Source: Candidatus Cloacimonadota bacterium
Lineage (GTDB): Bacteria > Cloacimonadota > Cloacimonadia > Cloacimonadales > TCS61
Assembly (NCBI GenBank): GCA_030620155.1
Contig: JAUXFF010000005.1
Span: forward strand, 1 to 46,482
Reading direction: 5' to 3'
Length of the DNA stretch: 46,482 nucleotides
Positions 25,386 through 34,487 of the stretch are shown in pieces (the first letter of the stretch is position 1; every line of letters starts with the position of its first letter). The notes beneath the pieces were generated by a model. The model ran no database searches, was not told where the DNA came from, and saw only the letters and a list, made by a program, of their open reading frames with translations. The position numbers were made by a program, and so were the translations under genes.

Positions 25386-25752
25386 TTGGTCTTCATATCC
25401 TGGGTTACAGTTATCCGAAAGTCTTTATGAAGATCCCGGAAAACAAAATAATATAATCATAAGTATGTGTTCCGGTAGAGTTTCTGCAGAATTGATATTA
25501 GAAGCATTCAATAACGATGCCTGGGGCGTAATGGTAGCAAGTTGTCCGAATGAGAAGTGTGAGCATGATGCAAATTACAAAACAAGAAGAAGAATTATTT
25601 TACTTCAAAAAATGCTCGAGCAGTTCGGAATTAAACCTGAAAGGATCAAGCTTGAATGGATCGATAAAGGAGAAGCTGCCAAGCTGAAACTTGCGATCGA
25701 TGATTTTTCAAATGAATTAAGAAAAATGGGACCTGTACTAAGTATAAATTAG
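25354..25752 (+). CDS. mvhD: Divergent MvhD-family protein, copy 3
   Basis: 132 residues. The MvhD fold is recognisable (SMCSGRVSAELILEAF, NYKTRRRIILLQKMLEQFGI), but cluster motifs are altered: FLCNWC becomes FCCSWS, and GCHPGDCHY becomes SCPNEKCEH. One usual cysteine is therefore serine, with an extra cysteine next to its partner. The ATG lies 32 bases inside the previous gene with AAGGAAG upstream, so coupling is tight. It may bind a differently coordinated cluster or dock to a different partner, such as the GlcD/GlcF proteins. Confidence 0.78.
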   Translation: MNPKSVIFCCSWSSYPGLQLSESLYEDPGKQNNIIISMCSGRVSAELILEAFNNDAWGVMVASCPNEKCEHDANYKTRRRIILLQKMLEQFGIKPERIKLEWIDKGEAAKLKLAIDDFSNELRKMGPVLSIN

Positions 25753-25764
25753 AGGAGTGTTTCT

Positions 25765-26832
25765 ATGGAAACAAATTATTTAAAGCAATGGGAAAATGAA
25801 TTGAATATTTGTATCAGATGTGCATATTGCTTTGAGGGATGCCCTGTTTTTAAGGAACTTGGCTGGGAGATAGATGGAGCAAGAGGTAAATTAGTTGTAG
25901 CTTATGGATTACTGACAGGCGAGCTTGAACCTTCTGAATATATTGCAGAAAAATTGTTTCAGTGTACTTACTGTAGAGATTGTGTAGAAAGATGTTCAGC
26001 TGATGTATCGATTCCGGATATTATCGGAGCAGCAAGAGCAGATCTGTTCGATGCAGGTTATTCATACGATTCACATAAAGATCTTCTTAAACAAATTGAA
26101 AAGAGTGGAAATATTTTTGGAAAAGAACTCAAACCTCCCGTATTTGAAGGCGAAAAAGCAGTTCTATTGGGTTGCAGACTTATTGAGAGAAAAGAAGATT
26201 CAGAGAAATATCTAACAATACTAGAAAAACTTGGAGTAAAAACAAAAACACTTAATGAAACCTGTTGCGGTATGCCATTTGCAGTTCTGGGTGATAAAAA
26301 AGGTTTTAAAAATCAACAGGATAAATTTAGAGAAACACTACCGGATAAAAATGAGGAATTTATCTGTGCTTGTACTACCTGTGTCTTTTTTATCAGGGCA
26401 AAATATCCTGATTTGAAAGCTAAATATATAATTGATGAAATTGTTGAAAGGTTACCTGAATATAAAGGTAAATTAAAAAAGTTAAACATTAAAGTTACCT
26501 ATCACGATCCCTGTAATGTAGCTCGCGGTATGGATATGGTTGATGAACCCAGAGATATTCTGCGAGAAATTGGTGCAGAATTGGTAGAAATGCCAACTAA
26601 TGGGAAACAGGCAGAATGTTGTGGCGGTGGCGGAGGATTATTAGTATCAGATGATAAGTTAGCTGAAAAACTTGCTGAAAAACGTGTAGAACAAGCAATA
26701 GAAACTGGCGCAGAAATTTTAACCACACTCTGTCCCACTTGTGAGTTTAATCTTAAGAATGCTGTGGAAAAACTTGGTGGGAAAATTGAAGTAAAAAATC
26801 TTCTTGATATTTTATACGAATCAATGATGTAA
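25765..26832 (+). CDS. GlcF/HdrD-like iron-sulfur oxidoreductase with CCG domains
   Basis: 355 residues. An N-terminal HdrC-like ferredoxin (CIRCAYCFEGCP and CTYCRDCVERCS) is followed by two CCG-type domains (GCRLIE-TCCGMP-CTTC and HDPCN-ECCGGGGG-CPTC). This is the architecture of GlcF, LutA/LldE relatives and HdrD, which accept electrons from a GlcD-type flavoprotein. The GlcD gene lies two genes upstream in the same operon. Probable role: partner of that oxidase, passing electrons to the HdrA encoded next. ATG with AGAGGAG upstream. Confidence 0.88.
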   Translation: METNYLKQWENELNICIRCAYCFEGCPVFKELGWEIDGARGKLVVAYGLLTGELEPSEYIAEKLFQCTYCRDCVERCSADVSIPDIIGAARADLFDAGYSYDSHKDLLKQIEKSGNIFGKELKPPVFEGEKAVLLGCRLIERKEDSEKYLTILEKLGVKTKTLNETCCGMPFAVLGDKKGFKNQQDKFRETLPDKNEEFICACTTCVFFIRAKYPDLKAKYIIDEIVERLPEYKGKLKKLNIKVTYHDPCNVARGMDMVDEPRDILREIGAELVEMPTNGKQAECCGGGGGLLVSDDKLAEKLAEKRVEQAIETGAEILTTLCPTCEFNLKNAVEKLGGKIEVKNLLDILYESMM

Positions 26833-26917
26833 AATGAGAATTAAAACATTAAATTAATGAATGGAACGATATTCATAAGCAGGAAGAAAAGTTATTTTTT
26901 ATAAATAAGGAGTTTTA

Positions 26918-28918
26918 ATGCAGGAAAGAATAGGAGTTTTTGTATGTAAGTGTGGTCCGAATATAGGAGATAAAATCGATGTTGATACTATCGTTAATGA
27001 AGTAAAAAACATCGATGGTGTTGTCACTGCAAAAAGTCACAATCTCTTATGTTCGAATGATGGTTTGGAGTTCCTAAAAGAGGAAATAATAAAGGGAAAC
27101 CTTTCCAGGGTCGTGGTTGCTGCCTGCACCCCTAAAATGTATGAGCAAAAATTTATGAATACATGTGAAGAAGCAGGACTTAATCCATTCCTTTTTCATA
27201 TGACAAATATACGGGAACAGGTCGCCTGGGTAACTCCGGATAAAATCCTCGCTACTGAAAAAGCAAGAAAACTTTGCTTAGCTGCCATAAACAGGATGTC
27301 TTTTCAAGAACCGATTGAGAAGAAGGAGATCGATGTTCAACCGGATGTTCTGGTAGTAGGTGGAGGAGTAGCAGGATTGGAAGCAACACTTACACTTACA
27401 GCAAAAGGAAGGAAGATAATCCTCGTTGAAAAGGATGATTCCGGAAAAACTGAGACCACTGAATCAGCTCAATTTAGAAGGGTTTATCTTGTTGAAAAGA
27501 GTCCCTGCATCGGTGGAGTTAGTGCGAGATTTGAAGAAGTTTATCAAACAATGGAATGTGCTCCCTGTATGTTATCACCTGAACTTCAAGAAGTTCTTCA
27601 AAAAGAGAATGTAGAAACGCTTACTTATAGCGAAGTAGAAGAAATTGTAGGATCTTTTGGGAATTTTACTGTTAAGATCAGACGAAAAGCAAGATATGTT
27701 AGTGAAGAAGCTTGTATCGGATGTAATGCTTGTTTCGAACCTTGTCCAATCGAAATCCCAAATCAGTATGATGGAGGATTATCCAAACGAAAAGCGATAT
27801 ATCTTCCCTATGCAGGTGCTCTTCCTAATGTACCTGTTATAGATAGATTAAATTGTCTGCATTTAAATGGTAAAGAATGTAATGCCTGTGAACAGGCTTG
27901 TGCGTTCGGAGCCATAAACTTTGAGGATGAGGATCGGCTAATTGAAAAAAATGTAGGAGCTATCATATTGGCAGTGGGTTCTAAACTTTCTGATCCGACT
28001 CAATTTCCACAATTCGGATATGGTAAATATGACAATGTATTGTCAGCAATACAATTAGAAAGATTAAATGCATCGAATGGTCCTACAGGTGGCAAGATTC
28101 TCTTAAGAAACGGACAGGAACCTAAATCTATAGCTTTTATTTACTGTGTTGGCAGGAAAGAGAAGGGATACTGCTCAGGAATATGCTGTATGTATATGAG
28201 TGCTTTAGCGCATCATGTAAAAGAAAAGTTACCCGATGTGAAAATTTATAGTTTTTATACAGATCTTTGCCTACCAAAAAAAGAGCATCAGAAAATATTT
28301 GAGAAGGTTCTAGCTAAAGGAGTAGAATTTATCAGGAGTGATGGTTCTGAATATGTCGATTATGACGGAAAAAAACTCATCGTCAAATACAAGACAGAAT
28401 CTTCCGTGAAGAGTGTGTTAGCAGATATGGTAATTCTTGCTCCTCCTGTTGAACCTGCTAAAGACATTGAGAAATTAGCAAAACTTCTTGATATACCTTT
28501 GGACGAGCATGGTTTCTTCTCTGAAGAGCATATACTTATGAAACCTTTTGGTGCTCCTCTTGAAGGTGTATTCGTTGTTGGTACCTGTCAGGGCCCAAAA
28601 GATATTGGAGATTCCGTAGCTCAAGGAAGCGCATCAGCAGGAAAGATACTTTCGAGGTTAATGCTTGGAGAAAAACTAGAATTAGAACCGATAGTAGCAG
28701 AGATAGATGAAGAAATTTGCTGTGGATGCAATACCTGTATAGGATTATGTCCTTTTTCGGCTATTCATCGAGATGTGGAGAAAAAAGTTTCGGTTATTGA
28801 TGACACACTTTGCAGGGGTTGTGGAACTTGTGTCGCAGCCTGTCCAACCGGTGCAACAAAAGCAAAGAATTTTACGATGGAGCAAATATCCGCTGAGATT
28901 ATGGAGGTGGCAAAATGA
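26918..28918 (+). CDS. hdrA: Heterodisulfide reductase subunit A, second full-length copy, with an insertion in the FAD fold
   Basis: 666 residues with all HdrA domains: N-terminal Fe-S domain (FVCKCGPNI, LLCSNDGL, AACTPK, NIREQVAW), FAD fold from about residue 144 (VVGGGVAGLEATLTL), MECAPCMLSPE, inserted ferredoxin (CIGCNACFEPCP; CNACEQACAFGAI) and C-terminal ferredoxin (CCGCNTCIGLCP, CRGCGTCVAACP). An extra 22-residue segment sits between two copies of LVEK (residues 169 and 191) just before the GG of the flavin loop; HdrA copy 1 has none. MvhD and hydrogenase genes follow directly, so this is the likely Mvh-linked HdrA. Confidence 0.94.
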   Translation: MQERIGVFVCKCGPNIGDKIDVDTIVNEVKNIDGVVTAKSHNLLCSNDGLEFLKEEIIKGNLSRVVVAACTPKMYEQKFMNTCEEAGLNPFLFHMTNIREQVAWVTPDKILATEKARKLCLAAINRMSFQEPIEKKEIDVQPDVLVVGGGVAGLEATLTLTAKGRKIILVEKDDSGKTETTESAQFRRVYLVEKSPCIGGVSARFEEVYQTMECAPCMLSPELQEVLQKENVETLTYSEVEEIVGSFGNFTVKIRRKARYVSEEACIGCNACFEPCPIEIPNQYDGGLSKRKAIYLPYAGALPNVPVIDRLNCLHLNGKECNACEQACAFGAINFEDEDRLIEKNVGAIILAVGSKLSDPTQFPQFGYGKYDNVLSAIQLERLNASNGPTGGKILLRNGQEPKSIAFIYCVGRKEKGYCSGICCMYMSALAHHVKEKLPDVKIYSFYTDLCLPKKEHQKIFEKVLAKGVEFIRSDGSEYVDYDGKKLIVKYKTESSVKSVLADMVILAPPVEPAKDIEKLAKLLDIPLDEHGFFSEEHILMKPFGAPLEGVFVVGTCQGPKDIGDSVAQGSASAGKILSRLMLGEKLELEPIVAEIDEEICCGCNTCIGLCPFSAIHRDVEKKVSVIDDTLCRGCGTCVAACPTGATKAKNFTMEQISAEIMEVAK

Positions 28919-29334
28919 AGGATGAAAAATTAGCAATTGTAACATTTCTATGTAACTGGTGTTCTTATGAGGGAGCAGATAAAGCTGGTAATGCCAGGTT
29001 GAATTGTCCGTCAAATATTAGGATTATTCGGGTTATGTGCAGTGGTAGAATCGAACCTCAGTTTGTAATACAGGCTTTCATAGATGGAGCAAGTGGTGTG
29101 TTGATTTTGGGTTGTCATCCTGGAGATTGCCATTACAAAAAGGGAAACTATAAAGCTATACGAAGAATAAGTCTTTTGAAAAAAATGTTAAGGCAATTCG
29201 GGATCGAACAGGATAGAGTAAGATTAGACTGGGTCAGTGCGAGTGAAGGAGAAAGATTTGCCAAAGTAGCCAATGAAATGGCTGAAACGATCGAACAATT
29301 AGGTCCTTTGCCCGAATTAAAAATATTAAATTGA
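28915..29334 (+). CDS. mvhD: MvhD-family [2Fe-2S] electron-transfer subunit, copy 4 (hydrogenase-linked)
   Basis: 139 residues with the canonical FLCNWCSYEGAD, VMCSGRIE and GCHPGDCHY. The ATG overlaps the hdrA stop (ATGA) with GGAGGT upstream. Position between hdrA and the [NiFe] hydrogenase subunits is the classical mvhD context: it would conduct electrons between hydrogenase small subunit and HdrA. Confidence 0.93.
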   Translation: MKDEKLAIVTFLCNWCSYEGADKAGNARLNCPSNIRIIRVMCSGRIEPQFVIQAFIDGASGVLILGCHPGDCHYKKGNYKAIRRISLLKKMLRQFGIEQDRVRLDWVSASEGERFAKVANEMAETIEQLGPLPELKILN

Positions 29335-29346
29335 GAGGAATAAATT

Positions 29347-30372
29347 ATGCCAAAACCTAAAGTAGCTTTTTATTGGTGTGCATCCTGCGGGGGTTGTGAG
29401 GAAGCAATCGTTGACCTGAATGAAGATATTCTGAAAGTGGTTGAATTGGTTGATATTGTTTTCTGGCCCTGTGCAATGGATTTTAAATACGATGATGTAC
29501 GAAAAATGAAGGATAACGAAATTACAGTTGCATTCATAAATGGCGCTATTCGTACTGATGAACAGGAAGAGATGGCAAATCTTCTCAGGAAGAAAGCTCA
29601 GATTGTCGTTGCTTTTGGGTCTTGTTCACATCTTGGTGGTATCCCTGGATTAGCAAATTTCTGGGATAGAGAAACGATTTTCGAATCTTCTTATGGGAAA
29701 GGTTGTCCGTCAGTTGATAATCCGGATGGAATAGTTCCTCAGACTGTAAGCAAAGTTCCGGAAGGAGAGTTGACTTTACCTGCTTTCCATAACACGGTCA
29801 AGAGTCTCGATCAGGTTATTGATGTGGACTATTATATTCCCGGATGTGCTCCCCCACCTTACTTAACTATGAAAGCAATTGTTGCTATATTATCAGGAGA
29901 ATTACCTGAAAAAGGAGCGATCCTGGCTCCTGAAAAAACATTATGCGATGAGTGTTCTCTTAATGATTCAAAACCGGAGAAAATTTCTATCAAAGAAATC
30001 AAAAGAATTTCCGAAGTCATTTCTGATCCTGAAAAGTGTTTTCTTGCTGAAGGTGTAATTTGTATGGGACCTGTTACACGGTCAGGGTGCAGTGAAGAAG
30101 GAGATGGGAAGTGTATTTCTGCTAATATGCCTTGTCGCGGATGTTTTGGACCTCCACCGGAAGTTAAAGATGTTGGGGGAAAAATGATATCTGCTCTTGC
30201 TTCTATCGTCGGTCTTGAGGGAGAAGAAAATATGAGCGAAGAGGATGTGGAAAAACTTATTAATCAGATAGTAGATCCAGCTGGATATTTCTATCGTTTC
30301 TCTCTTCCTACTTCATTATTGAGAAGAAAAAGAATGAGCAATCCTGCAAAGGAGGATAGATATAATGGCTAA
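29347..30372 (+). CDS. mvhG: [NiFe] hydrogenase small subunit, cytoplasmic group 3 (MvhG type)
   Basis: 341 residues with small-subunit cluster motifs: WCASCGGCEE near residue 10, FGSCSHLGGIPG, YIPGCAPPP, and C-terminal CDEC, GVICMGPVTRSGC and CRGCFGP segments for further clusters. There is no twin-arginine signal peptide, so the enzyme is cytoplasmic. It transfers electrons between the NiFe site in the large subunit and MvhD/HdrA. The gene overlaps the large-subunit start by 8 bases. Confidence 0.93.
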   Translation: MPKPKVAFYWCASCGGCEEAIVDLNEDILKVVELVDIVFWPCAMDFKYDDVRKMKDNEITVAFINGAIRTDEQEEMANLLRKKAQIVVAFGSCSHLGGIPGLANFWDRETIFESSYGKGCPSVDNPDGIVPQTVSKVPEGELTLPAFHNTVKSLDQVIDVDYYIPGCAPPPYLTMKAIVAILSGELPEKGAILAPEKTLCDECSLNDSKPEKISIKEIKRISEVISDPEKCFLAEGVICMGPVTRSGCSEEGDGKCISANMPCRGCFGPPPEVKDVGGKMISALASIVGLEGEENMSEEDVEKLINQIVDPAGYFYRFSLPTSLLRRKRMSNPAKEDRYNG

Positions 30373-31828
30373 AAAAATATCAATAGATCCAATAACCAGA
30401 TTGGAAGGACATGGTAAAATAGAAATTTTCCTTGATGATGATGGTAATGTTAAAAATGCCTATTTACAAGTTCCGGAATTAAAAGGTTTTGAACAGTTCT
30501 GTGTGGGCAGACCGGTCGAAGAACTGGCAAGAATAACTCCTCGCATCTGCGGTGTTTGCCCTACTGCTCATCATATGTGTTCGACCAAAGCACTGGATGC
30601 AGTTTATCATGTAAAACCAACAGAAACAGCTCTCAAATTACGCCGACTGATCTACAATGCATTTATGGCAGAAGATCATTTACTGCATTTCTTTTTCCTT
30701 GGAGGACCAGATTTCGTGGTCGGTCCGGACGCTCCTCCCGGTGAAAGAAATATTCTGGGTGTAATCGGAAAAGTCGGTATAGAGATTGGTAAACAAGTAA
30801 TCGATATGAGAAGAAGGTTGCGAAGTGTTATTACTCATCTTGGCGGAAAAGTTATCCATCCGGTTTGTGGTCTTCCTGGTGGAGTTTCCAAAGGTCTTGC
30901 TGAAGACCAAAGGCAGGCTTTCCTGAAAGTTGCCAAAGACGCTGTTGAATTTTCTAAGTTCTGTTTGCAGGTATTTAATGATATTGTCCTGAAAAATAAC
31001 ACTTATCTCGATTTAATTGTAGGCGATATTTTCAAACACCAAACTTATTATATGGGTCTGGTTGATGAAAATAACAAGGTTGACCTCTATGACGGAAAGA
31101 TTCGAGTTGTTGATCCGAATGGAAAAGAATTTGTTAAATTTGAAGCAAAGGACTACTTAGATCATATTATCGAGCATGTTGAACCCTGGAGTTACATCAA
31201 ATTTCCATACCTGAAAAATATCGGTTGGAAGGGATTTGTTGATGGAATCGACAGCGGCGTTTATCGTGTTGCTCCTCTGGCAAGACTCAATGCTTCAGAT
31301 GGTATGAAAACTCCACTCGCGCAAGCTGAGTATGAAAAGATGTTTGATACACTGGGTGGAAAACCATCTCATCATACTTTAGCGTTTCACTGGGCAAGAC
31401 TCATTGAAGTTATGTATGTTTCCGAAGAGTTAGTTCAACTTCTTGAAGATAAATCAATAACAAATCCTGATATCCGAAATCTTCCGACTGAAACCCCGGA
31501 TGAAGGTGTTGGCGTCATTGAGGCTCCAAGAGGGACTTTGTTTCATCATTATAAAACTGATGAAAATGGAATGGTTACGGGGGTTAATCTTATAGTTGCT
31601 ACTGTTAACAATTCTGCTGCTATTTCTATGTCCATTGCCAAAGCTGCTAAGAATTTGATAAAAAACGGTAAAGTGAATGATGGTCTTCTCAACATGGTTG
31701 AAATGGCTTTCCGACCATATGATCCTTGTCTCGCTTGTGCTACCCATTCATTACCGGGTAAAATGCCTCTTATTGTAAATATTCGCGATAACAACAAAGA
31801 TATAGTTCAATCTATTAGAAGAGATTAA
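30365..31828 (+). CDS. mvhA: [NiFe] hydrogenase large subunit, cytoplasmic group 3 (MvhA type)
   Basis: 487 residues carrying both NiFe ligand motifs: RICGVCPTAHH (Cys62, Cys65) and DPCLACATH (Cys455, Cys458). A 26-residue tail follows the final His461 and must be removed by the maturation protease encoded next. The enzyme makes or consumes H2. With HdrA, MvhD and the GlcD/GlcF pair, it could release H2 from 2-hydroxyacid or ferredoxin electrons. ATG with AAGGAGG upstream. The general hypABCDEF maturation genes are not in this window. Confidence 0.95.
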   Translation: MAKKISIDPITRLEGHGKIEIFLDDDGNVKNAYLQVPELKGFEQFCVGRPVEELARITPRICGVCPTAHHMCSTKALDAVYHVKPTETALKLRRLIYNAFMAEDHLLHFFFLGGPDFVVGPDAPPGERNILGVIGKVGIEIGKQVIDMRRRLRSVITHLGGKVIHPVCGLPGGVSKGLAEDQRQAFLKVAKDAVEFSKFCLQVFNDIVLKNNTYLDLIVGDIFKHQTYYMGLVDENNKVDLYDGKIRVVDPNGKEFVKFEAKDYLDHIIEHVEPWSYIKFPYLKNIGWKGFVDGIDSGVYRVAPLARLNASDGMKTPLAQAEYEKMFDTLGGKPSHHTLAFHWARLIEVMYVSEELVQLLEDKSITNPDIRNLPTETPDEGVGVIEAPRGTLFHHYKTDENGMVTGVNLIVATVNNSAAISMSIAKAAKNLIKNGKVNDGLLNMVEMAFRPYDPCLACATHSLPGKMPLIVNIRDNNKDIVQSIRRD

Positions 31829-31836
31829 CTTGTTTA

Positions 31837-32292
31837 ATGAAAACATTGATTTTAGGATTGGGAAATACGATTTTAACAGATGATGGAGTAGGAATAAGAA
31901 TAGCACAAAAAATAAAAGAAAAATGTAAAAATGTTGATGTCTCTGAAGCCAGTGCTGCTGGCTTCAGAGTTATAGACGAGATAATTGGTTACGATAAACT
32001 TATTTTAATTGACTCAATAAAAACTGGAAAAGCTGAACCTGGAAAGCTTCATAAATTTACTTTTGAAGAATTTAAAAAAACACTACACCATGCTCAACCA
32101 CACGATATCAGCTTATTTGATGCTTTTGAAATTATTAAAAAACATGGTGATAAATTACCTTCTGAAATTGAAGTTTATGCGGTAGAAGTTACTGATACTT
32201 CAACTCTTTCTGAAACATGCACAATGGAAGTTGAAGCTGCTATTCCAATTATATCTCAAAAAATCATTGATGAACAATCTCTCTTTAAATAA
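31837..32292 (+). CDS. Hydrogenase maturation endopeptidase (HycI/HyaD family)
   Basis: 151 residues beginning LILGLGNTILTDDGVGIRIA, the family signature whose Asp and Glu-like residues bind nickel, and containing DSIKTGKAEPG and HDISLFDAF. It would trim the C-terminal tail of the large subunit encoded immediately upstream after nickel insertion. A short gap of eight bases separates them. The usual ribosome-binding site is weak, so translation is probably coupled to the upstream gene. Confidence 0.92.
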   Translation: MKTLILGLGNTILTDDGVGIRIAQKIKEKCKNVDVSEASAAGFRVIDEIIGYDKLILIDSIKTGKAEPGKLHKFTFEEFKKTLHHAQPHDISLFDAFEIIKKHGDKLPSEIEVYAVEVTDTSTLSETCTMEVEAAIPIISQKIIDEQSLFK

Positions 32293-32299
32293 ATTGTAC

Positions 32300-32392
32300 C
32301 TCTTGTTCCCAAGCCCAATGCTTGGGAATGTATTATTTACGTTACTAAGCCGGGCACACAATACAGTATGCTAAAGGCTTAGTAACGAGGGT
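32300..32392. repeat. Double palindromic repeat (TTGGGAA / GTAACGAG family)
   Basis: Two adjacent hairpins: TTCCCAAG / CTTGGGAA (32306-32328) and the 12-bp perfect stem CGTTACTAAGCC / GGCTTAGTAACG (32340-32387). Both end in elements shared with the repeats at 23267 and 41827-41912 (GGGAA, GTAACGAG). It separates the hydrogenase protease gene from sucC and may mark or end the transcript. Confidence 0.75.
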
Positions 32393-32431
32393 TTATGAAT
32401 TGAATATATAACATTAATTTATGGGGGTTAG

Positions 32432-33601
32432 ATGAATATTCATGAGTACCAGGCGAAACAGATATTAGAAAAATATGGTGTTCCTATTCCTAAAGGAAAA
32501 ATGATCGAAAAAGCCGAAGATGCAAAAGATGCAGCCAGAGAAATCGGTGGAAATATCTGGGTTGTTAAAGCTCAGATTCATGCTGGAGGCAGAGGAAAAG
32601 GTGGCGGAGTAAAACTTGCCAGATCCCTCGATGAAGTGGAAAAATATGCTTCTGAAATAATAGGTATGAACCTTATAACTCATCAAACTGGACCTGCTGG
32701 AAAATTAGTTAAAAAAGCTTATATTGAAGGTGGTATTGATATAAAAAAGGAACTCTATTTAGGAATGGTTCTGGATAGGGCAAAAGAACTACCTGTAATG
32801 ATGGCATCTACAGAAGGTGGAGTGGAAATTGAAAAAGTAGCTGCAGAAACACCTGAAAAAATTATCAAAGTTGAGATCGATCCTCTAACCGGGTTTCAGG
32901 GATATCATGCTCGTGAATTAGCGTTTGGTTTGAATCTTTCAAAAGAACAGATAAAAGAATTCGGCAAATTCGCAAAAGCCCTGTACAACGTTTATACTTT
33001 GAATGATGCGAGTCTTGTTGAGATTAATCCTTTGGTTTTGACTGCTGATGATAAATTTATTGCACTTGATGCGAAAATGGGGTTTGATGACAATTCTCTT
33101 TTCAGACACAAAGATATTTCAGAAATGAGGGATTTCGATGAGGAAGACCCGGCAGAAATCGAAGCAGGCAATTACGGATTGAGTTATGTTAAACTCGATG
33201 GTGAAGTTGGTTGTATGGTAAATGGTGCAGGATTGGCAATGTCTACAATGGATATAATCAAACTTGAAGGCGGGGAACCTGCAAATTTTCTTGACGTTGG
33301 CGGTAAAGCAAGTGCAAGTACGGTTGCCAAGGGGTTCGAAATAATACTGAAAGACCCGAATGTAAAAGCAATACTGGTTAATATTTTTGGTGGGATTGTC
33401 CGCTGTGACAGGATTGCAAATGGCATTCTTGAAGCTACGGAAACAACCAGGGTCGAGGTTCCGATTGTAGTCAGACTTGATGGAACGAATGCAAAAGAAG
33501 CAATTGAGATTATTGGAGATTCCAATTTATCCAATATCATTTCTGCAACCGACCTTGGCGATGCTGCCAGGAAAGTCGTAAAAGCTGCTAAAGGGGTGTG
33601 A
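32432..33601 (+). CDS. sucC: Succinyl-CoA synthetase beta subunit
   Basis: 389 residues, standard length for the ADP-forming enzyme. It interconverts succinyl-CoA and succinate with nucleotide phosphorylation, the energy-conserving step of the methylmalonyl-CoA pathway. Seen: MNIHEYQAKQILEKYGVPIP, the ATP-grasp KAQIHAGGRGKGGGVK, LEINPLVLT-type LVEINPLVL, DAKMGFDDN, and the C-terminal GGIVRCDRIANGI. ATG preceded by GGGGGT. Starts a carbon-metabolism block downstream of the hydrogenase genes. Confidence 0.97.
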   Translation: MNIHEYQAKQILEKYGVPIPKGKMIEKAEDAKDAAREIGGNIWVVKAQIHAGGRGKGGGVKLARSLDEVEKYASEIIGMNLITHQTGPAGKLVKKAYIEGGIDIKKELYLGMVLDRAKELPVMMASTEGGVEIEKVAAETPEKIIKVEIDPLTGFQGYHARELAFGLNLSKEQIKEFGKFAKALYNVYTLNDASLVEINPLVLTADDKFIALDAKMGFDDNSLFRHKDISEMRDFDEEDPAEIEAGNYGLSYVKLDGEVGCMVNGAGLAMSTMDIIKLEGGEPANFLDVGGKASASTVAKGFEIILKDPNVKAILVNIFGGIVRCDRIANGILEATETTRVEVPIVVRLDGTNAKEAIEIIGDSNLSNIISATDLGDAARKVVKAAKGV

Positions 33602-33604
33602 CCG

Positions 33605-34480
33605 ATGAGTATCTTAGTAAATAAATCTTCCAGAGTGATTGTTCAGGGTTTTACCGGCAAAGAAGGAACATTTCATGCAGAACAATGTATTGCTTACGGA
33701 ACAAATGTAGTAGGTGGAGTAACTCCAGGAAAGGGTGGTCAAACTCATCTGGAGAAACCGGTGTTCAATACGGTAAAAGAAGCTGTTAAAGCTACTGAAG
33801 CAGATACATCATTAATTCTTGTTCCTCCTGCTTTTGCCGCAGATGCTGTGATGGAAGCTGCTGCTTCGGGAATCAAGGTGATCGTTTGCATAACGGAAGG
33901 TATTCCAACTCGTGATGTTATTATAGCAAAGAAATTTGCTAATAAACAGGGAACAACTTTAGTTGGTCCCAACTGCCCTGGAATTATTTCTGCAGATGAA
34001 GCGAAAGTTGGAATTATGCCAGGTTTTGTGTTTAAAAAAGGAACAGTCGGGCTAATTTCCAAATCAGGAACATTAACTTATGAAATGGCAAACCAGGTGG
34101 TTCTGGCTGGTCTGGGAATTTCTACTGCAATTGGTATCGGGGGAGATCCGATAATTGGTTCTACAATCATTGATCTTCTTAAGCTTTTTGAAAAAGACCA
34201 GGAAACAGAAGCTATAGTTATTATCGGTGAGATCGGCGGTGATATGGAAATTCAAGCAGCAGAGTATATCAAAGGAAATATCACAAAACCTGTAGTGGCG
34301 TTCATAGCAGGTCGTACTGCTCCCAAAGGAAAACGAATGGGTCACGCAGGAGCTATAATTGCAGGAAGCAAAGGTACTGCCCAGGAGAAAATGGATGCCC
34401 TGGCTGAAGCTGGAGTCACAGTTGTGGATTCTCCTGCTGAAGTCGGAGTGAAGGTTAGGGAAGTATTAAATAAAAATTAG
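33605..34480 (+). CDS. sucD: Succinyl-CoA synthetase alpha subunit
   Basis: 291 residues. CoA-binding N-terminal domain ([25 protein letters not shown]), [19 protein letters not shown] and the phospho-histidine region [10 protein letters not shown] are all present. Forms the heteromer with the sucC product; the phosphohistidine passes phosphate from succinyl-phosphate to the nucleotide. The gene starts three bases after sucC. Confidence 0.97.
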   Translation: MSILVNKSSRVIVQGFTGKEGTFHAEQCIAYGTNVVGGVTPGKGGQTHLEKPVFNTVKEAVKATEADTSLILVPPAFAADAVMEAAASGIKVIVCITEGIPTRDVIIAKKFANKQGTTLVGPNCPGIISADEAKVGIMPGFVFKKGTVGLISKSGTLTYEMANQVVLAGLGISTAIGIGGDPIIGSTIIDLLKLFEKDQETEAIVIIGEIGGDMEIQAAEYIKGNITKPVVAFIAGRTAPKGKRMGHAGAIIAGSKGTAQEKMDALAEAGVTVVDSPAEVGVKVREVLNKN

Positions 34481-34487
34481 AAGGTTT

